Positions 1 through 9,208 of a stretch of DNA of 59,922 nucleotides are shown one piece after another. A program made the translations under genes and the position numbers. The number at the start of each line of letters is the position of its first letter. Position 1 is the first letter of the stretch. This DNA is from Pirellulales bacterium. GTDB lineage: Bacteria > Planctomycetota > Planctomycetia > Pirellulales > UBA1268. Below the pieces are notes generated by a model, which was not told the origin of the DNA, did no database searches, and saw nothing but the letters and a program-made list of their open reading frames with translations. Location of the stretch: positions 1 through 59,922 of the forward strand of contig JADHSL010000011.1 of NCBI GenBank assembly GCA_016776925.1. Direction: 5' to 3'.

Positions 1-1193
1 GGACGAAAGAGATTCCGTATACGGTGTGCAAGCCTGTGTACGAGACCCGCGAGCAATGCTACACGGTGTGCAAGCCTGTGTATGAGACGTGCACGAAAGA
101 AATTCCATACACAGTGTGTAAGCCTGTTTGGGAGACACGAGAGCGTGATATTTGCCATACCGTTTGTAAGCCAGTGCACTACACCAAGACTGTAAAGGTC
201 TGCAAGGGTCACTGGGAAACTGAAAAGTGTGAAGTTCCAGGGCCAGTGGTTACCAAGTGCGTTCGTCAGCCAGGTTGTTGGGAGACGGACTGTTCCGGAA
301 AACGATGTTACCGACCGGGGCCAGTGAAGAAGGTTCAGGTCCAGTGCCCATCAAGGACAATTTGTAAAAAGGTATGGGTTCCTGAAATCTGCGAAAAGCA
401 GATTAAATGTGTTCGCTATGAGCGGGAAACCATTGTCAAAAAGCAGTGCTACAAAGTCTGCAAAATGGTTCAGGAGCAAAGGATCAAGACGTGCTGCTAC
501 AAGGTCTGCAAGATGGTCCCAGAACAACGCGTACGCACCTACAAGGTTTGCAAGATGGTGCCGGAACAGCGTGTGCGAACCTGCTGTTACAAGGTTTGCA
601 AGATGGTGCCAGAGCAACGTGTGCGAACGTACAAGGTCTGCAAGATGGTGCCGGAGCGTCGGGTGAAGACCTGCTGTTACAAGGTTTGCAAGATGGTGCC
701 AGAGCAACGTGTGCGGACATATCAGGTTTGCAAGATGGTGCCAGAGCAGCGTGTACGAACCTGCTGTTACAAGGTCTGCAAGATGGTGCCAGAGCAGCGT
801 GTACGGACATATCAGGTTTGCAAGATGGTGCCAGAGCAGCGTGTACGAACCTGCTGTTACAAGGTCTGCAAGATGGTACCGGAGCAGCATGTGCGAACGT
901 ACAAGGTTTGCAAGATGGTGCCGGAGCAGCGGGTGAAGACATGCACCTATCGGGTTTGCAAGATGGTTCGGGAACAGCGATGTCGTGAAGAGTGCTACAA
1001 AGTGTGCAAGACGGTTAAAGAGACACACACAAAGAAAGTGCCGTATTGTGTAACCCGACCTGTTCACTACACAAAAACTATTGATGTTTGTCGCATGGTT
1101 CCAAAGAAGGTTGCTTACACAGTGACGAAGTGTGTTCCAAAGACAGTTTGGCGCGAACTGCCATGCGAGCCATCATGTGGATATGAGGACTAA
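1..1193 (+). CDS. YTV-repeat Cys-rich cell-wall protein (5' partial)
   Basis: The reading frame is open from the first bases of the window, so the gene begins further left and only its C-terminal part (about 397 residues) is seen. It consists of short Cys-rich repeats. First come YTVCKPVYET-type units, then about twelve near-identical units of the form YKVCKMVPEQRVRT that alternate 16 and 14 residues, then a YTVTKCVPKTVW tail and a Cys-rich end. This is the YTV motif (Pfam family YTV) known from Rhodopirellula baltica, where such proteins are major components of the detergent-insoluble protein cell wall. The many Cys residues suggest disulfide cross-linking outside the cell. A signal peptide would lie outside the window. 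The family is secure; the wall location is inferred from R. baltica. Confidence 0.85.
   Translation, partial: TKEIPYTVCKPVYETREQCYTVCKPVYETCTKEIPYTVCKPVWETRERDICHTVCKPVHYTKTVKVCKGHWETEKCEVPGPVVTKCVRQPGCWETDCSGKRCYRPGPVKKVQVQCPSRTICKKVWVPEICEKQIKCVRYERETIVKKQCYKVCKMVQEQRIKTCCYKVCKMVPEQRVRTYKVCKMVPEQRVRTCCYKVCKMVPEQRVRTYKVCKMVPERRVKTCCYKVCKMVPEQRVRTYQVCKMVPEQRVRTCCYKVCKMVPEQRVRTYQVCKMVPEQRVRTCCYKVCKMVPEQHVRTYKVCKMVPEQRVKTCTYRVCKMVREQRCREECYKVCKTVKETHTKKVPYCVTRPVHYTKTIDVCRMVPKKVAYTVTKCVPKTVWRELPCEPSCGYED
450..995 (+). repeat. tandem repeat array inside the YTV gene
   Basis: About twelve tandem copies encode YKVCKMVPEQRVRT-like units. Units ending in CC (16 residues) alternate with units lacking it (14 residues), so the higher-order period is about 90 bases. 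Several copies are nearly identical at the DNA level, pointing to recent duplication or gene conversion. The minus strand is also open across the array, which is a by-product of the repeat composition. Confidence 0.85.
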
Positions 1194-1246
1194 GCGTACC
1201 CAGCCAGTCCCGTCCAACTTTTTTCTGAAAACTTACTAAAACAAAT

Positions 1247-1283
1247 GAGGCCCGGATCGCTTGATCTGGGCCTCAGCTTTTTT
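1247..1283 (+). terminator. Rho-independent terminator after the YTV gene
   Basis: A 12-bp stem (GAGGCCCGGATC pairing with GATCTGGGCCTC, with one G-U pair) has a 4-base loop and is followed by a run of T. It lies 53 bases past the YTV stop codon and just beyond the end of the convergent clpS gene. The minus-strand flank (ATTTGTTTT) is also T-rich, so it may work in both directions. Confidence 0.85.
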
Positions 1284-1310
1284 GGGCCTACCCCGACGTG
1301 TATGTTCACG

Positions 1311-1655
1311 TTATGATTCTGGCTCGATAGATGCTGACATCGCCCCCTTTGACCGACGGATAAGTTTGTCAGCACCAAAAGCATGGATCTGGTCTCGTTT
1401 TAATTCGGCGTGCTCCCGTGTTGTGGTAAGGACGACAACTTTGCCTTTTTGATCAACCTCTGTTGCCATTTTGATTCCTGTTGGCGAGGGATGGCCGAAG
1501 AGCTTTTGGAGCATTGAGACAACGTATTGATAGGTGTGATCATTGTCATTCCAAAGGACAACGTGGTATCGAGGTTGCCGTTTGTTAGCCTTCTTTTTTC
1601 GTAAAGATGGATCTGGCTGGACATCTGGAACGGTGGTGGTAACTACCTGATTCAT
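1311..1655 (-). CDS. clpS: ATP-dependent Clp protease adaptor ClpS
   Basis: This 114-residue protein is the usual length for ClpS. The adaptor binds the N-domain of ClpA/ClpC and delivers N-end-rule substrates to ClpAP in the cytoplasm. The typical core is visible: YHVVLWNDNDHTYQYVV at about residues 29-45, which forms the substrate pocket, then LQKLFGH, then a GKVVVLTTTREHAELKRDQI segment. The N-terminal 25 residues are an extension of the kind that reaches into the protease. The gene starts at an ATG and is divergent from serS with about 107 bases between them. It converges on the YTV gene across a shared terminator region. No clpA lies nearby. Confidence 0.93.
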   Translation of the reverse strand: MNQVVTTTVPDVQPDPSLRKKKANKRQPRYHVVLWNDNDHTYQYVVSMLQKLFGHPSPTGIKMATEVDQKGKVVVLTTTREHAELKRDQIHAFGADKLIRRSKGAMSASIEPES

Positions 1656-1762
1656 TATGCGTATGGGCCATGCAAACAGTGTCGAGGTTCAAAATCTTTG
1701 TCTTTGAGTATAGAGTCTGCATGGATCAGACAACTGTCTGAACTTTTTGAGAGGAGAAATTT

Positions 1763-3037
1763 GTGCTCGATCGCCGTTTTGTTGCTGACAATATCGATCT
1801 TATTACAGAAAACTGTTGTCTTCGAGGTGCCTCTGTTGATGTAGCCAGGTTTGCAGAGTTAGACATTCTGCGTCGGCAGTTGCAGTTGGATATTGATCGT
1901 CTCAATCAGGAGGCTGGCCGAGTTAGTAAATCGATCGGGAAAGTAGATCCTGGTGAACGTGAGTCACTCAAGGCGGAGGGGCGTCGGCTTCGTGAAGAGT
2001 CATCTGTGCTCCAGTCGCGGCAGGCGGAGGTGCTTGAAGAATCGGATAGGATTCTACGAGCCATACCGAATCTGACACATTCAGATGCTCCTCACGGTGG
2101 CGAAGAAGATGCGATGGAGGTTCGGCGCGGCAGTTCGAATGTTCCAGCTTTTTCATTTACGCCCAAAGATCATGTTGAGATAGGTGAAAATCTGAAGCTC
2201 TTTGATTTTGAAGCGGGCAGTCGGGTCGCTGGGCATGGTTTTTATTTTCTTACCAATGATGGAGTTCTTCTCGAGCTTGCGTTACAGAAGTATGCAGTCG
2301 ACTTGTTAATGCAAGAAGGCTTTACGGTCATGACAACCCCAGATGTTGCTCGCGATTCAATATTGGAGGGTACGGGGTTTATGCCTAGGGGTCCTGAAAC
2401 CCAAATTTACTCGATCAGTAATAGTGATTTGTCACTCGTTGCAACCGCCGAGATTACCCTTGGGGGTGCAATGCACGAAAAAATATTTAATATCAATGAA
2501 TTACCACTCAAACTCTGCGGAATCAGTCATTGTTTTCGGACAGAGGCCGGTGCTCATGGCAGGGCGACTCGAGGCCTCTATCGGGTTCACCAATTCACAA
2601 AGGTGGAAATGTTTGCTTTTACAGCACCCGATAAGAGTGATGAAATGCATCAACAACTGCTTGATCTCGAATGCAAAATTTTCGATGGTTTAGGCATACC
2701 ATACCGAGTCGTCGACACAGCAACTGGTGACCTTGGTGGACCTGCTTACAGAAAATATGACCTGGAGGCTTGGATGCCTGGCCGCGGTGAAACTGGTGAG
2801 TGGGGCGAAGTGACAAGTACATCGAATTGCACCGATTATCAGGCTCGAAGGTTAGGCATACGGTTTCGTAACCCGAGCGAAAAGGGGACGCAATTTGTTC
2901 ACACTTTAAATGGAACAGCAGTCGCAATCAGTCGGGCGATTGTTGCAATTTTAGAGAATTATCAACAGCCGGACGGATCTGTGAAAGTTCCTGACGCGTT
3001 AGTGTCGTGGATGGGAAAGAGTGTTCTAACGGCCTAA
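1763..3037 (+). CDS. serS: seryl-tRNA synthetase
   Basis: This class II synthetase charges tRNA-Ser in the cytoplasm. Its 424 residues match the family length. The N-terminal helical arm (about residues 30-100) is predicted coiled coil and starts with the typical LDRRFVADNIDLI. The catalytic core follows, with motif 2 (FRTEAGAHGRATRGLYR, about residues 257-273) and motif 3 (GTAVAISRAIVAILENYQ, about 383-400). The start is a GTG, supported by the GAGGAG ribosome binding site 6 bases upstream. The gene stands alone and converges with the S1-protein gene, with only 20 bases between the two stop codons. Confidence 0.96.
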   Translation: MLDRRFVADNIDLITENCCLRGASVDVARFAELDILRRQLQLDIDRLNQEAGRVSKSIGKVDPGERESLKAEGRRLREESSVLQSRQAEVLEESDRILRAIPNLTHSDAPHGGEEDAMEVRRGSSNVPAFSFTPKDHVEIGENLKLFDFEAGSRVAGHGFYFLTNDGVLLELALQKYAVDLLMQEGFTVMTTPDVARDSILEGTGFMPRGPETQIYSISNSDLSLVATAEITLGGAMHEKIFNINELPLKLCGISHCFRTEAGAHGRATRGLYRVHQFTKVEMFAFTAPDKSDEMHQQLLDLECKIFDGLGIPYRVVDTATGDLGGPAYRKYDLEAWMPGRGETGEWGEVTSTSNCTDYQARRLGIRFRNPSEKGTQFVHTLNGTAVAISRAIVAILENYQQPDGSVKVPDALVSWMGKSVLTA

Positions 3038-3057
3038 TGCACCACGAGAAGAAGAAA

Positions 3058-4713
3058 TTACCATTTAAGGCCGAAGCGGGCTCCATCAGACTGTCCGCCA
3101 ATGCCACCCTTTAAGGCAACGTTGTTCTTCTTGCGAGGCTTCTCTGAAGACGCAGGAATATCCTCCTCGCTGGAAGAGTCTTCTTTGTGTGCGGATTCAG
3201 ACTTGTTGAGAGCCTTAAGAGAGAGCGAAAGCCTCTGCTCAGCTGGATCGACAGATAGAACACGACATTCTATCTGCTCACCCTCTTGGACAACGTCAGC
3301 GACACTGCGAATGCGTCGAGTTGCCAGCTCAGAGACATGAATCAAACCTTCAATGCCCGGCTCCAGTTTCACGAAGGCACCGAAATCAGCGATTCGACTC
3401 ACCGTGCCTCGAACGGTTGATCCAACTGAATATTTGGCATCTGCTCTGGTCCATGGGCTCTCGACAAGGTCACGAATTGAAAGGCCAATCTTTCCTGTGT
3501 CTCTGTCTACTTTCTTGATCATGGCATGAACGTGCTGTCCAATCTCAAGAAATTCCTTGGGGTCGCTCACTCTTTCCCATGCAAGTTGGCTCACGTGAAC
3601 AAGACCTTCGACGCCATGGCCAATATCAACGAAGGCACCAAAGTCACGGATCGAACGTACGATGCCTTCAACTTTTTCACCAGGCTCCAACGTCTCAAGC
3701 ATTTTTGATTTTGCGTCTGAAGCCTGTTTTTCAATAACTGCTCGACGAGACAAAACCAGGCGACGAGCGTGGGGAACAACTTCAGTGACAAGGCTTTCGA
3801 GCGTTTGGCCGATCATCTCTTCAGGGCTTTCAATTCGCCATGGGCTAATAAGACTGGTAGGCATGAACCCTCGGATTCCCGCGACGTTGCACTCGAGCCC
3901 GCCTTTGTTGACAGCAGTACATCGAGCTTCAACGATCATGCCAACTTCCAATTGGGACCAGTCTTCTACCGCAACCGCTCGGTTTGCAGGAGCAACCTCA
4001 TAGAGACCGTCCTCTTCATTGTGTCCCCCTACTGACAGTTCTAAGGTCTGCCCCACTTCAGGCAATTCACCACTCTCTTCAAACAGACCAGCAAGTTGAA
4101 GAGCACCTTGTCGTTGGTTCCCCAAATCGATGAAGGCTGTCTCCGGACCAATTGAGATGACGGTTCCTTCAACCTTTGCACCTGGCTGAATTGGTTGATC
4201 AACGAGACTCGTTTGTTCAAGCAAGGACTCAACTTCAAGCCCGGCAAGGGCTGCTTCAAAATCTTCCTCAAGATCTTCGTCAAGGTCTTGTCTCAGATTG
4301 GGGATACTTACTCGCTTCTGAGGAGGTACAGAATCAGCGAAAGCAGAGGCCTTTCCGCTCCGGTCTGATCGACCACGGTGACGCTCTTTTGTTTTTTTCG
4401 GTCGAGTGTTCTTCTCGTCTTCCTCTGTTGAGGAAGATGGGGCACTTGGTTCTGATGATGTGTCAGTGGAAGCTGAAGAAGTTTTGGACGTGATATACGT
4501 GTAGCGTGAAGTCGTCTCTGTTTGTGCGGAATCGGCTCGCTGTGTGCCTATTGCAATTCGTCGCTTGGGACGATCACCATCAGGAGTGGATTGTTGGGGA
4601 CTTTCATGTTCCTGAACTGGTGGTGTACCACCATCAACAGCCTCAGATGGCGAATCGCCATCACGCGGATAGGACTCTGCGGACTCAGTTTTGCTGCCGG
4701 CTGTGTCGTCCAT
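3058..4713 (-). CDS. rpsA: ribosomal protein S1 homologue, four S1 domains
   Basis: This RNA-binding protein of about 551 residues most likely acts as ribosomal protein S1 in mRNA recruitment. Four S1/OB domains lie at about residues 177-245, 257-325, 345-416 and 430-501. The last two have the classic DFGAFVDIGHGVEGLVHVSQL pattern. Before them lies an unusual stretch of about 170 residues that is low in complexity, rich in Ser, Thr, Glu and Pro, and includes a basic RPKKTKERHRGRSDR patch. The ATG at 4713 is preferred because AAGG lies 8 bases upstream. A longer frame would run into the adjacent tRNA gene. The tRNA-Leu gene ends only 21 bases upstream on the same strand, so the two may share a transcript. 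Confidence 0.88.
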   Translation of the reverse strand: MDDTAGSKTESAESYPRDGDSPSEAVDGGTPPVQEHESPQQSTPDGDRPKRRIAIGTQRADSAQTETTSRYTYITSKTSSASTDTSSEPSAPSSSTEEDEKNTRPKKTKERHRGRSDRSGKASAFADSVPPQKRVSIPNLRQDLDEDLEEDFEAALAGLEVESLLEQTSLVDQPIQPGAKVEGTVISIGPETAFIDLGNQRQGALQLAGLFEESGELPEVGQTLELSVGGHNEEDGLYEVAPANRAVAVEDWSQLEVGMIVEARCTAVNKGGLECNVAGIRGFMPTSLISPWRIESPEEMIGQTLESLVTEVVPHARRLVLSRRAVIEKQASDAKSKMLETLEPGEKVEGIVRSIRDFGAFVDIGHGVEGLVHVSQLAWERVSDPKEFLEIGQHVHAMIKKVDRDTGKIGLSIRDLVESPWTRADAKYSVGSTVRGTVSRIADFGAFVKLEPGIEGLIHVSELATRRIRSVADVVQEGEQIECRVLSVDPAEQRLSLSLKALNKSESAHKEDSSSEEDIPASSEKPRKKNNVALKGGIGGQSDGARFGLKW

Positions 4714-4734
4714 CAAAAGAACCTTAATGAAAAA

Positions 4735-4818
<84 letters not shown>

Positions 4819-4875
4819 GGAGAGTGAGTCAGTGTGGCTGCTGGCCTGTGCTTTTCACCAGATCCACCACTTCTA

Positions 4876-5499
4876 TTATTGTGGGCCCCTTTGCTCCTCA
4901 GTCAAGCGATCCACTGTTTGTGAGTGGCCGGTTGTTACTGGGATGGCTTGTACCGGCTGCACGAGTTGCTGAATCCGCCCGACTGCGACAAGAACAGCGA
5001 ATAACAAAACACTCCACACAACATCACCCACCGGCATCCACCGATAGAATGGGAGAGCAGCGACATAACAGGTTGTGAGGCCAGCTAAAGTATGCGGGTA
5101 GAGTTCAGATAGTGCCCACGTAGCAAAGTTCGACGTTATAAAAAAGATGAGAGAGGAGGCGAGACTTCCTCCTACGACTGCGATCCACCCTTGTCGTTTC
5201 ACGAGGCTGCCAAATAGCACCGGGCAAGCAAAAGAACCATATACGACAAGGGTCATAATCGTAGAACCATAGCCGGGCAGTACCATGTTGCTAATAACAA
5301 GTGCTACAATTGGCACGGCTGCAGCGGCGAGTGAAATTCCAAAAAGAGAGCCTGCGGCAAGTCCAATCGCCGCCAATGGAGTAACGTTATAGGCGGGTTG
5401 CCACAGCCTGCCGCACACTCCAACTGCAACGAGGGCAAGCCATAATGCAATTTTTGCACGCGAACTGAAGTTAAGTGAACCACCTAGTTTTGAAGCCAT
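4876..5499 (-). CDS. DUF6580-like integral membrane protein
   Basis: This protein of about 207 residues has roughly five or six predicted membrane helices. Motifs typical of DUF6580 proteins of Planctomycetes and Bacteroidetes include NVTPLAAIGLAAGSLFG near the N-terminus, ITSNFATWALSELYPHT in the middle and LTTCYVAALPFYRWMPVGD before the last helix. No biochemical function is established for this family. The architecture recalls small S-component-like transporters, but that is only a resemblance. The ATG at 5499 is chosen over an adjacent upstream GTG. It is the first gene of a possible unit with tRNA-Leu and rpsA. Confidence 0.7.
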   Translation of the reverse strand: MASKLGGSLNFSSRAKIALWLALVAVGVCGRLWQPAYNVTPLAAIGLAAGSLFGISLAAAAVPIVALVISNMVLPGYGSTIMTLVVYGSFACPVLFGSLVKRQGWIAVVGGSLASSLIFFITSNFATWALSELYPHTLAGLTTCYVAALPFYRWMPVGDVVWSVLLFAVLVAVGRIQQLVQPVQAIPVTTGHSQTVDRLTEEQRGPQ

Positions 5500-5689
5500 C
5501 ACACTGCTCGGTATATAAGAGATAGAAATAAGGAACCAAAATTTCCTACGAATATCATAATGCGGGGCTTTTTAAAGGCCCAGCGGTCTCTAAAACTCTC
5601 GGTACACTAGCGGTTTTTGTCAATCGAGCAAGTGAATGTGGTAAGCCCGGAGCTCTGCTACAGGAAGTACCACGACAGGAACACCGACT

Positions 5690-7906
5690 ATGCCGGAACC
5701 AATAACAACCCTCAGCACCCTCGTCATTGAGAAATTATCAGGGGGGATTACTGCTATTGGCATCAATGTGCCGGGCCACTCGCAGAATGTGATGAATCAG
5801 GATTTTATGGAAGAACTTAAGCAAGTTCTTACCTTTCTTCAGCAAAATCCACCTCGTGGTCTTCTGGTAGAGTCTCTTCGAGATGACTCATTTCTTGCCG
5901 GTGCTGATATTGGTCAGATTGATACAGTTTGGTCACTGCCATCTGCTCGCGTGAAAGAGTTGTGTGACAACGGCAGAAGCCTCCTCGATATGTTTGCTGC
6001 ATCGCCATGGCCAAGCGTTGCAGTAATAGACGGCGTTTGCGTCGGGGGAGGTCTTGAGCTTGCACTGGCATGTGATCTACGCGTAGCTACCGAGAATCCA
6101 AAGACAATCCTTGGAATGCCCGAAGTCAAGCTTGGGCTATTGCCAGGGTGGGGTGGCACTGTTCGCTTGCCCCGACTGATCGGAACAGGCCCAGCAATCG
6201 AACTGATAGCCTCGGGTGATGTGATCACCGGCTCTCAGGCCAAGACTCTTGGCTTAGTTGATGCCTATGTGCCAGTTCACTCAGCACGAGAATCAGCATG
6301 TGCATTCATTGAGCAAACAATTGCTACTGAAGATTATTGCAAGCGTCGAGCGGAGTTACAGTTACCGCAAGTACTTGATAAGCCAGAAAGTGACTTTTTG
6401 TTGGCGACAACTGGTGCCGTCATTGTGTCTCGTACCAAAGGGAATTATCCAGCACCCATGGTTGCGTTCGACACAATTATGCAGAGCGCTACAAAGTCAA
6501 TGAAAGAAGCAGCGGCTCTTGAAAGCAAAGCCTTCGCTGACTTGTCGCAGACATCAGTTGCAAAACAGCTTGTTCGTGTATATCGGCTTGGTGAACGAAA
6601 CCGCAGAGACTGTGGTCTTGGTGAGTCAGCACAATTAACTTCGAATGAGTCGGTGCATGTGAACGAGGTACAAAAGCCATCAATTGTCGGCGCAGGCATC
6701 ATGGGTGCTGGCATTACAGCGCGTCATGTACGCTCAGGGTTCATTACGAAGCTTGTTGACATCGATGCCAGAACACTTGAGCAAAGTATTCCCGCCATTC
6801 TTGAGGAAGCCGCCTGGGACCGTTATCACCAGAAGACAAATCAGGAGAGAGTGAACGAGTTGACAGGTCGTCTCATGTCCTCAACACAGCTTTCATCGAT
6901 CGCGGACACGGAGATTGTAATAGAAAGCGTGATTGAAAGGACCGACTTAAAACGACAGGTGCTTGCAGATATTGAAGCCACAGTTTCTCCGAGCACTATT
7001 ATTTGCACGAATACATCAACGAATCCTATTGCAACACTTGCCGACGTATTTTCTGATCCAACACGTTTCTGTGGAATGCATTTCTTTAACCCTGTCAGGC
7101 AGATGTCTTTGGTTGAAGTCATTTGTGGTCCAGATACCAGTGACTCAACAGTTGCTTCAGTCGTTCTGCACGCAAAACGACTGAAGAAAGTACCAGTTGT
7201 TGTTCAAGACAGCCCCGGATTTCTTGTCAATCGAGTTCTGACACCATACCTGCATGAATCAGTTGAATTGTTACGGGAAGGAGTGGATCCGTCACGAATT
7301 GACAAAGTCTCTCGACGATTTGGTATGCCCCTTGGGCCACTCGAACTCTATGACATGGTTGGCCTTGATACGGCATTCTACGCTGGACTGGTCATGGCCA
7401 ATGCTATCGGCGATCGTATTGAAGCCTCGCCTGTCATACCAGCACTTGTCAAAGCTGGTTGGTTAGGCCGCAAAACAGGAACAGGATTTTACTCATACAA
7501 GAGCACTGGTCATGATGCAAAAATTGAAAGTATCAATGAGAAACTGGGTGACTTAATCGATCCATATCGTTTGGCAGAACAGCAGATGACTGATGAGCAA
7601 ATTTGTGACCGATTGTTTTTGCCGATGTTACTCGAAGCACTCCTTGTGCTCGATGAGGGTATCGTGAGGGATGGATGTGATGTCGACCTCGCTGTTATTC
7701 ATGCGCTTGGATTTCCTGCGTTTCGTGGCGGAGTGCTTGCATGGGGTGATTCTCTTGGTGCAGCTGAAGTTGTTCATCGGCTTGATCAATTCAGTTACCT
7801 GGGGCCGCGAATGACACCACCGGCAAGACTCCTTGCTCATGCTGAATCAGGTTGCCCTTTTGCACTGGTGGAAGAACGCGGAATTCTTCTACCAAAAACT
7901 ACTTAA
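5690..7906 (+). CDS. fadJ: FadJ/FadB-like enoyl-CoA hydratase / 3-hydroxyacyl-CoA dehydrogenase
   Basis: This bifunctional beta-oxidation enzyme of 738 residues hydrates trans-2-enoyl-CoA and oxidises L-3-hydroxyacyl-CoA with NAD. The N-terminal crotonase domain carries both catalytic glutamates, in GGGLELALACD (about residue 122) and GMPEVKLGLLPGWGG (about 145). The Rossmann fold begins at VGAGIMGAGI (about 332), and the catalytic His is in GMHFFNPV (about 463). Two C-terminal 3HAD domains follow. The length and order match the alpha subunit FadB/FadJ. The thiolase gene follows after 9 bases, so the two probably form an alpha-beta complex. Whether it corresponds to FadB or FadJ cannot be decided from sequence alone. 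Confidence 0.92.
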   Translation: MPEPITTLSTLVIEKLSGGITAIGINVPGHSQNVMNQDFMEELKQVLTFLQQNPPRGLLVESLRDDSFLAGADIGQIDTVWSLPSARVKELCDNGRSLLDMFAASPWPSVAVIDGVCVGGGLELALACDLRVATENPKTILGMPEVKLGLLPGWGGTVRLPRLIGTGPAIELIASGDVITGSQAKTLGLVDAYVPVHSARESACAFIEQTIATEDYCKRRAELQLPQVLDKPESDFLLATTGAVIVSRTKGNYPAPMVAFDTIMQSATKSMKEAAALESKAFADLSQTSVAKQLVRVYRLGERNRRDCGLGESAQLTSNESVHVNEVQKPSIVGAGIMGAGITARHVRSGFITKLVDIDARTLEQSIPAILEEAAWDRYHQKTNQERVNELTGRLMSSTQLSSIADTEIVIESVIERTDLKRQVLADIEATVSPSTIICTNTSTNPIATLADVFSDPTRFCGMHFFNPVRQMSLVEVICGPDTSDSTVASVVLHAKRLKKVPVVVQDSPGFLVNRVLTPYLHESVELLREGVDPSRIDKVSRRFGMPLGPLELYDMVGLDTAFYAGLVMANAIGDRIEASPVIPALVKAGWLGRKTGTGFYSYKSTGHDAKIESINEKLGDLIDPYRLAEQQMTDEQICDRLFLPMLLEALLVLDEGIVRDGCDVDLAVIHALGFPAFRGGVLAWGDSLGAAEVVHRLDQFSYLGPRMTPPARLLAHAESGCPFALVEERGILLPKTT

Positions 7907-7915
7907 GGGTGAAAA

Positions 7916-9100
7916 ATGACGCGATTGTCTCGCTCCCCGGAAACTACCCCGGTTGTTGTGTCCTGCTGTCGAACGGCAATCGGTCGGTCTGATGCACACC
8001 ACGGTGTTTTCCGAAAGGTCCGTGGTGATGAACTGGCTGCTTTGGTTGTATCCGAAGCGGTGGCAAGAGGAAGAGTTCCACCAGAATGTATTGAGGATGT
8101 TCTTGTCGGCGTGACCCAGCAACGAGCAGAACTTGGTGGCAATGTAGCCCGTACGATAGCCATGCTAGCAGGAGTGCCTTTCAGTGCAGCGGCATGCACA
8201 ACCAATCGTCTGTGTGGTTCATCGCTACAAGGGATGTCACAGGCATGTCACTCAATCATGGCCGGTGCAGAAGACGTTCATGTTGTTGCAGGTGTTGAGC
8301 ACATGCAACATCTCCCAATGAATTCTGAAATTGATTTCCACCCCCAAGCTTTTTCAAAGTCGAGTCGTGCGGTCCTTTCAATGGGTCTGACGGCTGAGTA
8401 CCTCGCCTCTAGTCGTGGTATTAGTCGCAAAGCGCAAGAAGAATATGCACTTGAAAGTCATCGTCGAGCAACACAAGCAGCAGACACTGGATTTTTTAAG
8501 AGTGAGATTGTCGAGTGTCAGGGCCTGAATGCCAACGGAGTGCTTACGTTCATCGATCGTGACCAATCGATTCGTTCTGATGCAAACCTTGCAGCAATGA
8601 AACAACTCAAGCCAGTATTTTTACCCAAGATAGGGAGTATCACTGCTGCTACAAGTGCTCCGATGAGTGACGGAGCAGCTGCAATGGTTGTAATGTCCGA
8701 AGCAACAGCACGACGTCATCAGATCATTCCGATGGTGCGTGTGCTAAGCACAGCGGTTATTGGAGTGTCGCCAGCCTTGATGGGTATGGGGCCGGTGTAT
8801 GCGACTCGCAAATTACTCCATCGTTCGGGAATTCATTTACGAGATATTGGGCTCTTTGAAATAAATGAAGCTTTTGCAGCCCAGGCGATGGCATGCGTTG
8901 AAGAATTAAAGCTTGATCATGACAGGGTTAATGTTTGTGGCGGTAGTTTGGCTATTGGACATCCCCTCGGAGCAAGCGGTGCCCGTATTTCCACAACACT
9001 TATTCACGCAATGCGAGATCGACAGGTTCATCTTGGCTTGGCTACGATGTGTATTGGGCTTGGGCAGGGAATCGCAGTAGTTTTTGAATTGATAGAATGA
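7916..9100 (+). CDS. fadI: acetyl-CoA C-acyltransferase (beta-oxidation thiolase)
   Basis: This 394-residue thiolase carries out the last beta-oxidation step, cleaving 3-ketoacyl-CoA to acetyl-CoA and a shortened acyl-CoA. The nucleophilic Cys lies in TTNRLCGSSLQGM (about residue 100), the catalytic His in GGSLAIGHPLGASGAR (about 348), and the second Cys in MCIGLGQGIAVVF (about 379). The ATG has GGGTG a few bases upstream and lies 9 bases after the fadJ stop, so the two are translated from one message. The gene pair resembles fadJ-fadI or fadB-fadA, and the symbol follows the partner. Confidence 0.92.
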   Translation: MTRLSRSPETTPVVVSCCRTAIGRSDAHHGVFRKVRGDELAALVVSEAVARGRVPPECIEDVLVGVTQQRAELGGNVARTIAMLAGVPFSAAACTTNRLCGSSLQGMSQACHSIMAGAEDVHVVAGVEHMQHLPMNSEIDFHPQAFSKSSRAVLSMGLTAEYLASSRGISRKAQEEYALESHRRATQAADTGFFKSEIVECQGLNANGVLTFIDRDQSIRSDANLAAMKQLKPVFLPKIGSITAATSAPMSDGAAAMVVMSEATARRHQIIPMVRVLSTAVIGVSPALMGMGPVYATRKLLHRSGIHLRDIGLFEINEAFAAQAMACVEELKLDHDRVNVCGGSLAIGHPLGASGARISTTLIHAMRDRQVHLGLATMCIGLGQGIAVVFELIE

Positions 9101-9208
9101 TTCTATCGGTTTCGTGGTGTGCTGGTAGAACAAATGGTTCTATGTAGCTCTTTCCTGAGGAACAAGGCGCCGCAGTATCCTGCGAAAGGTTTTTACTAAG
9201 ATTGCTGT

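Noticed and set aside
351-1067. Long open frames on the minus strand, and shifted frames on the plus strand, across the YTV repeats
   Set aside because: They arise because the repeat unit lacks stop codons in several frames. Their products are repetitive and lack the Cys pattern of the real gene.
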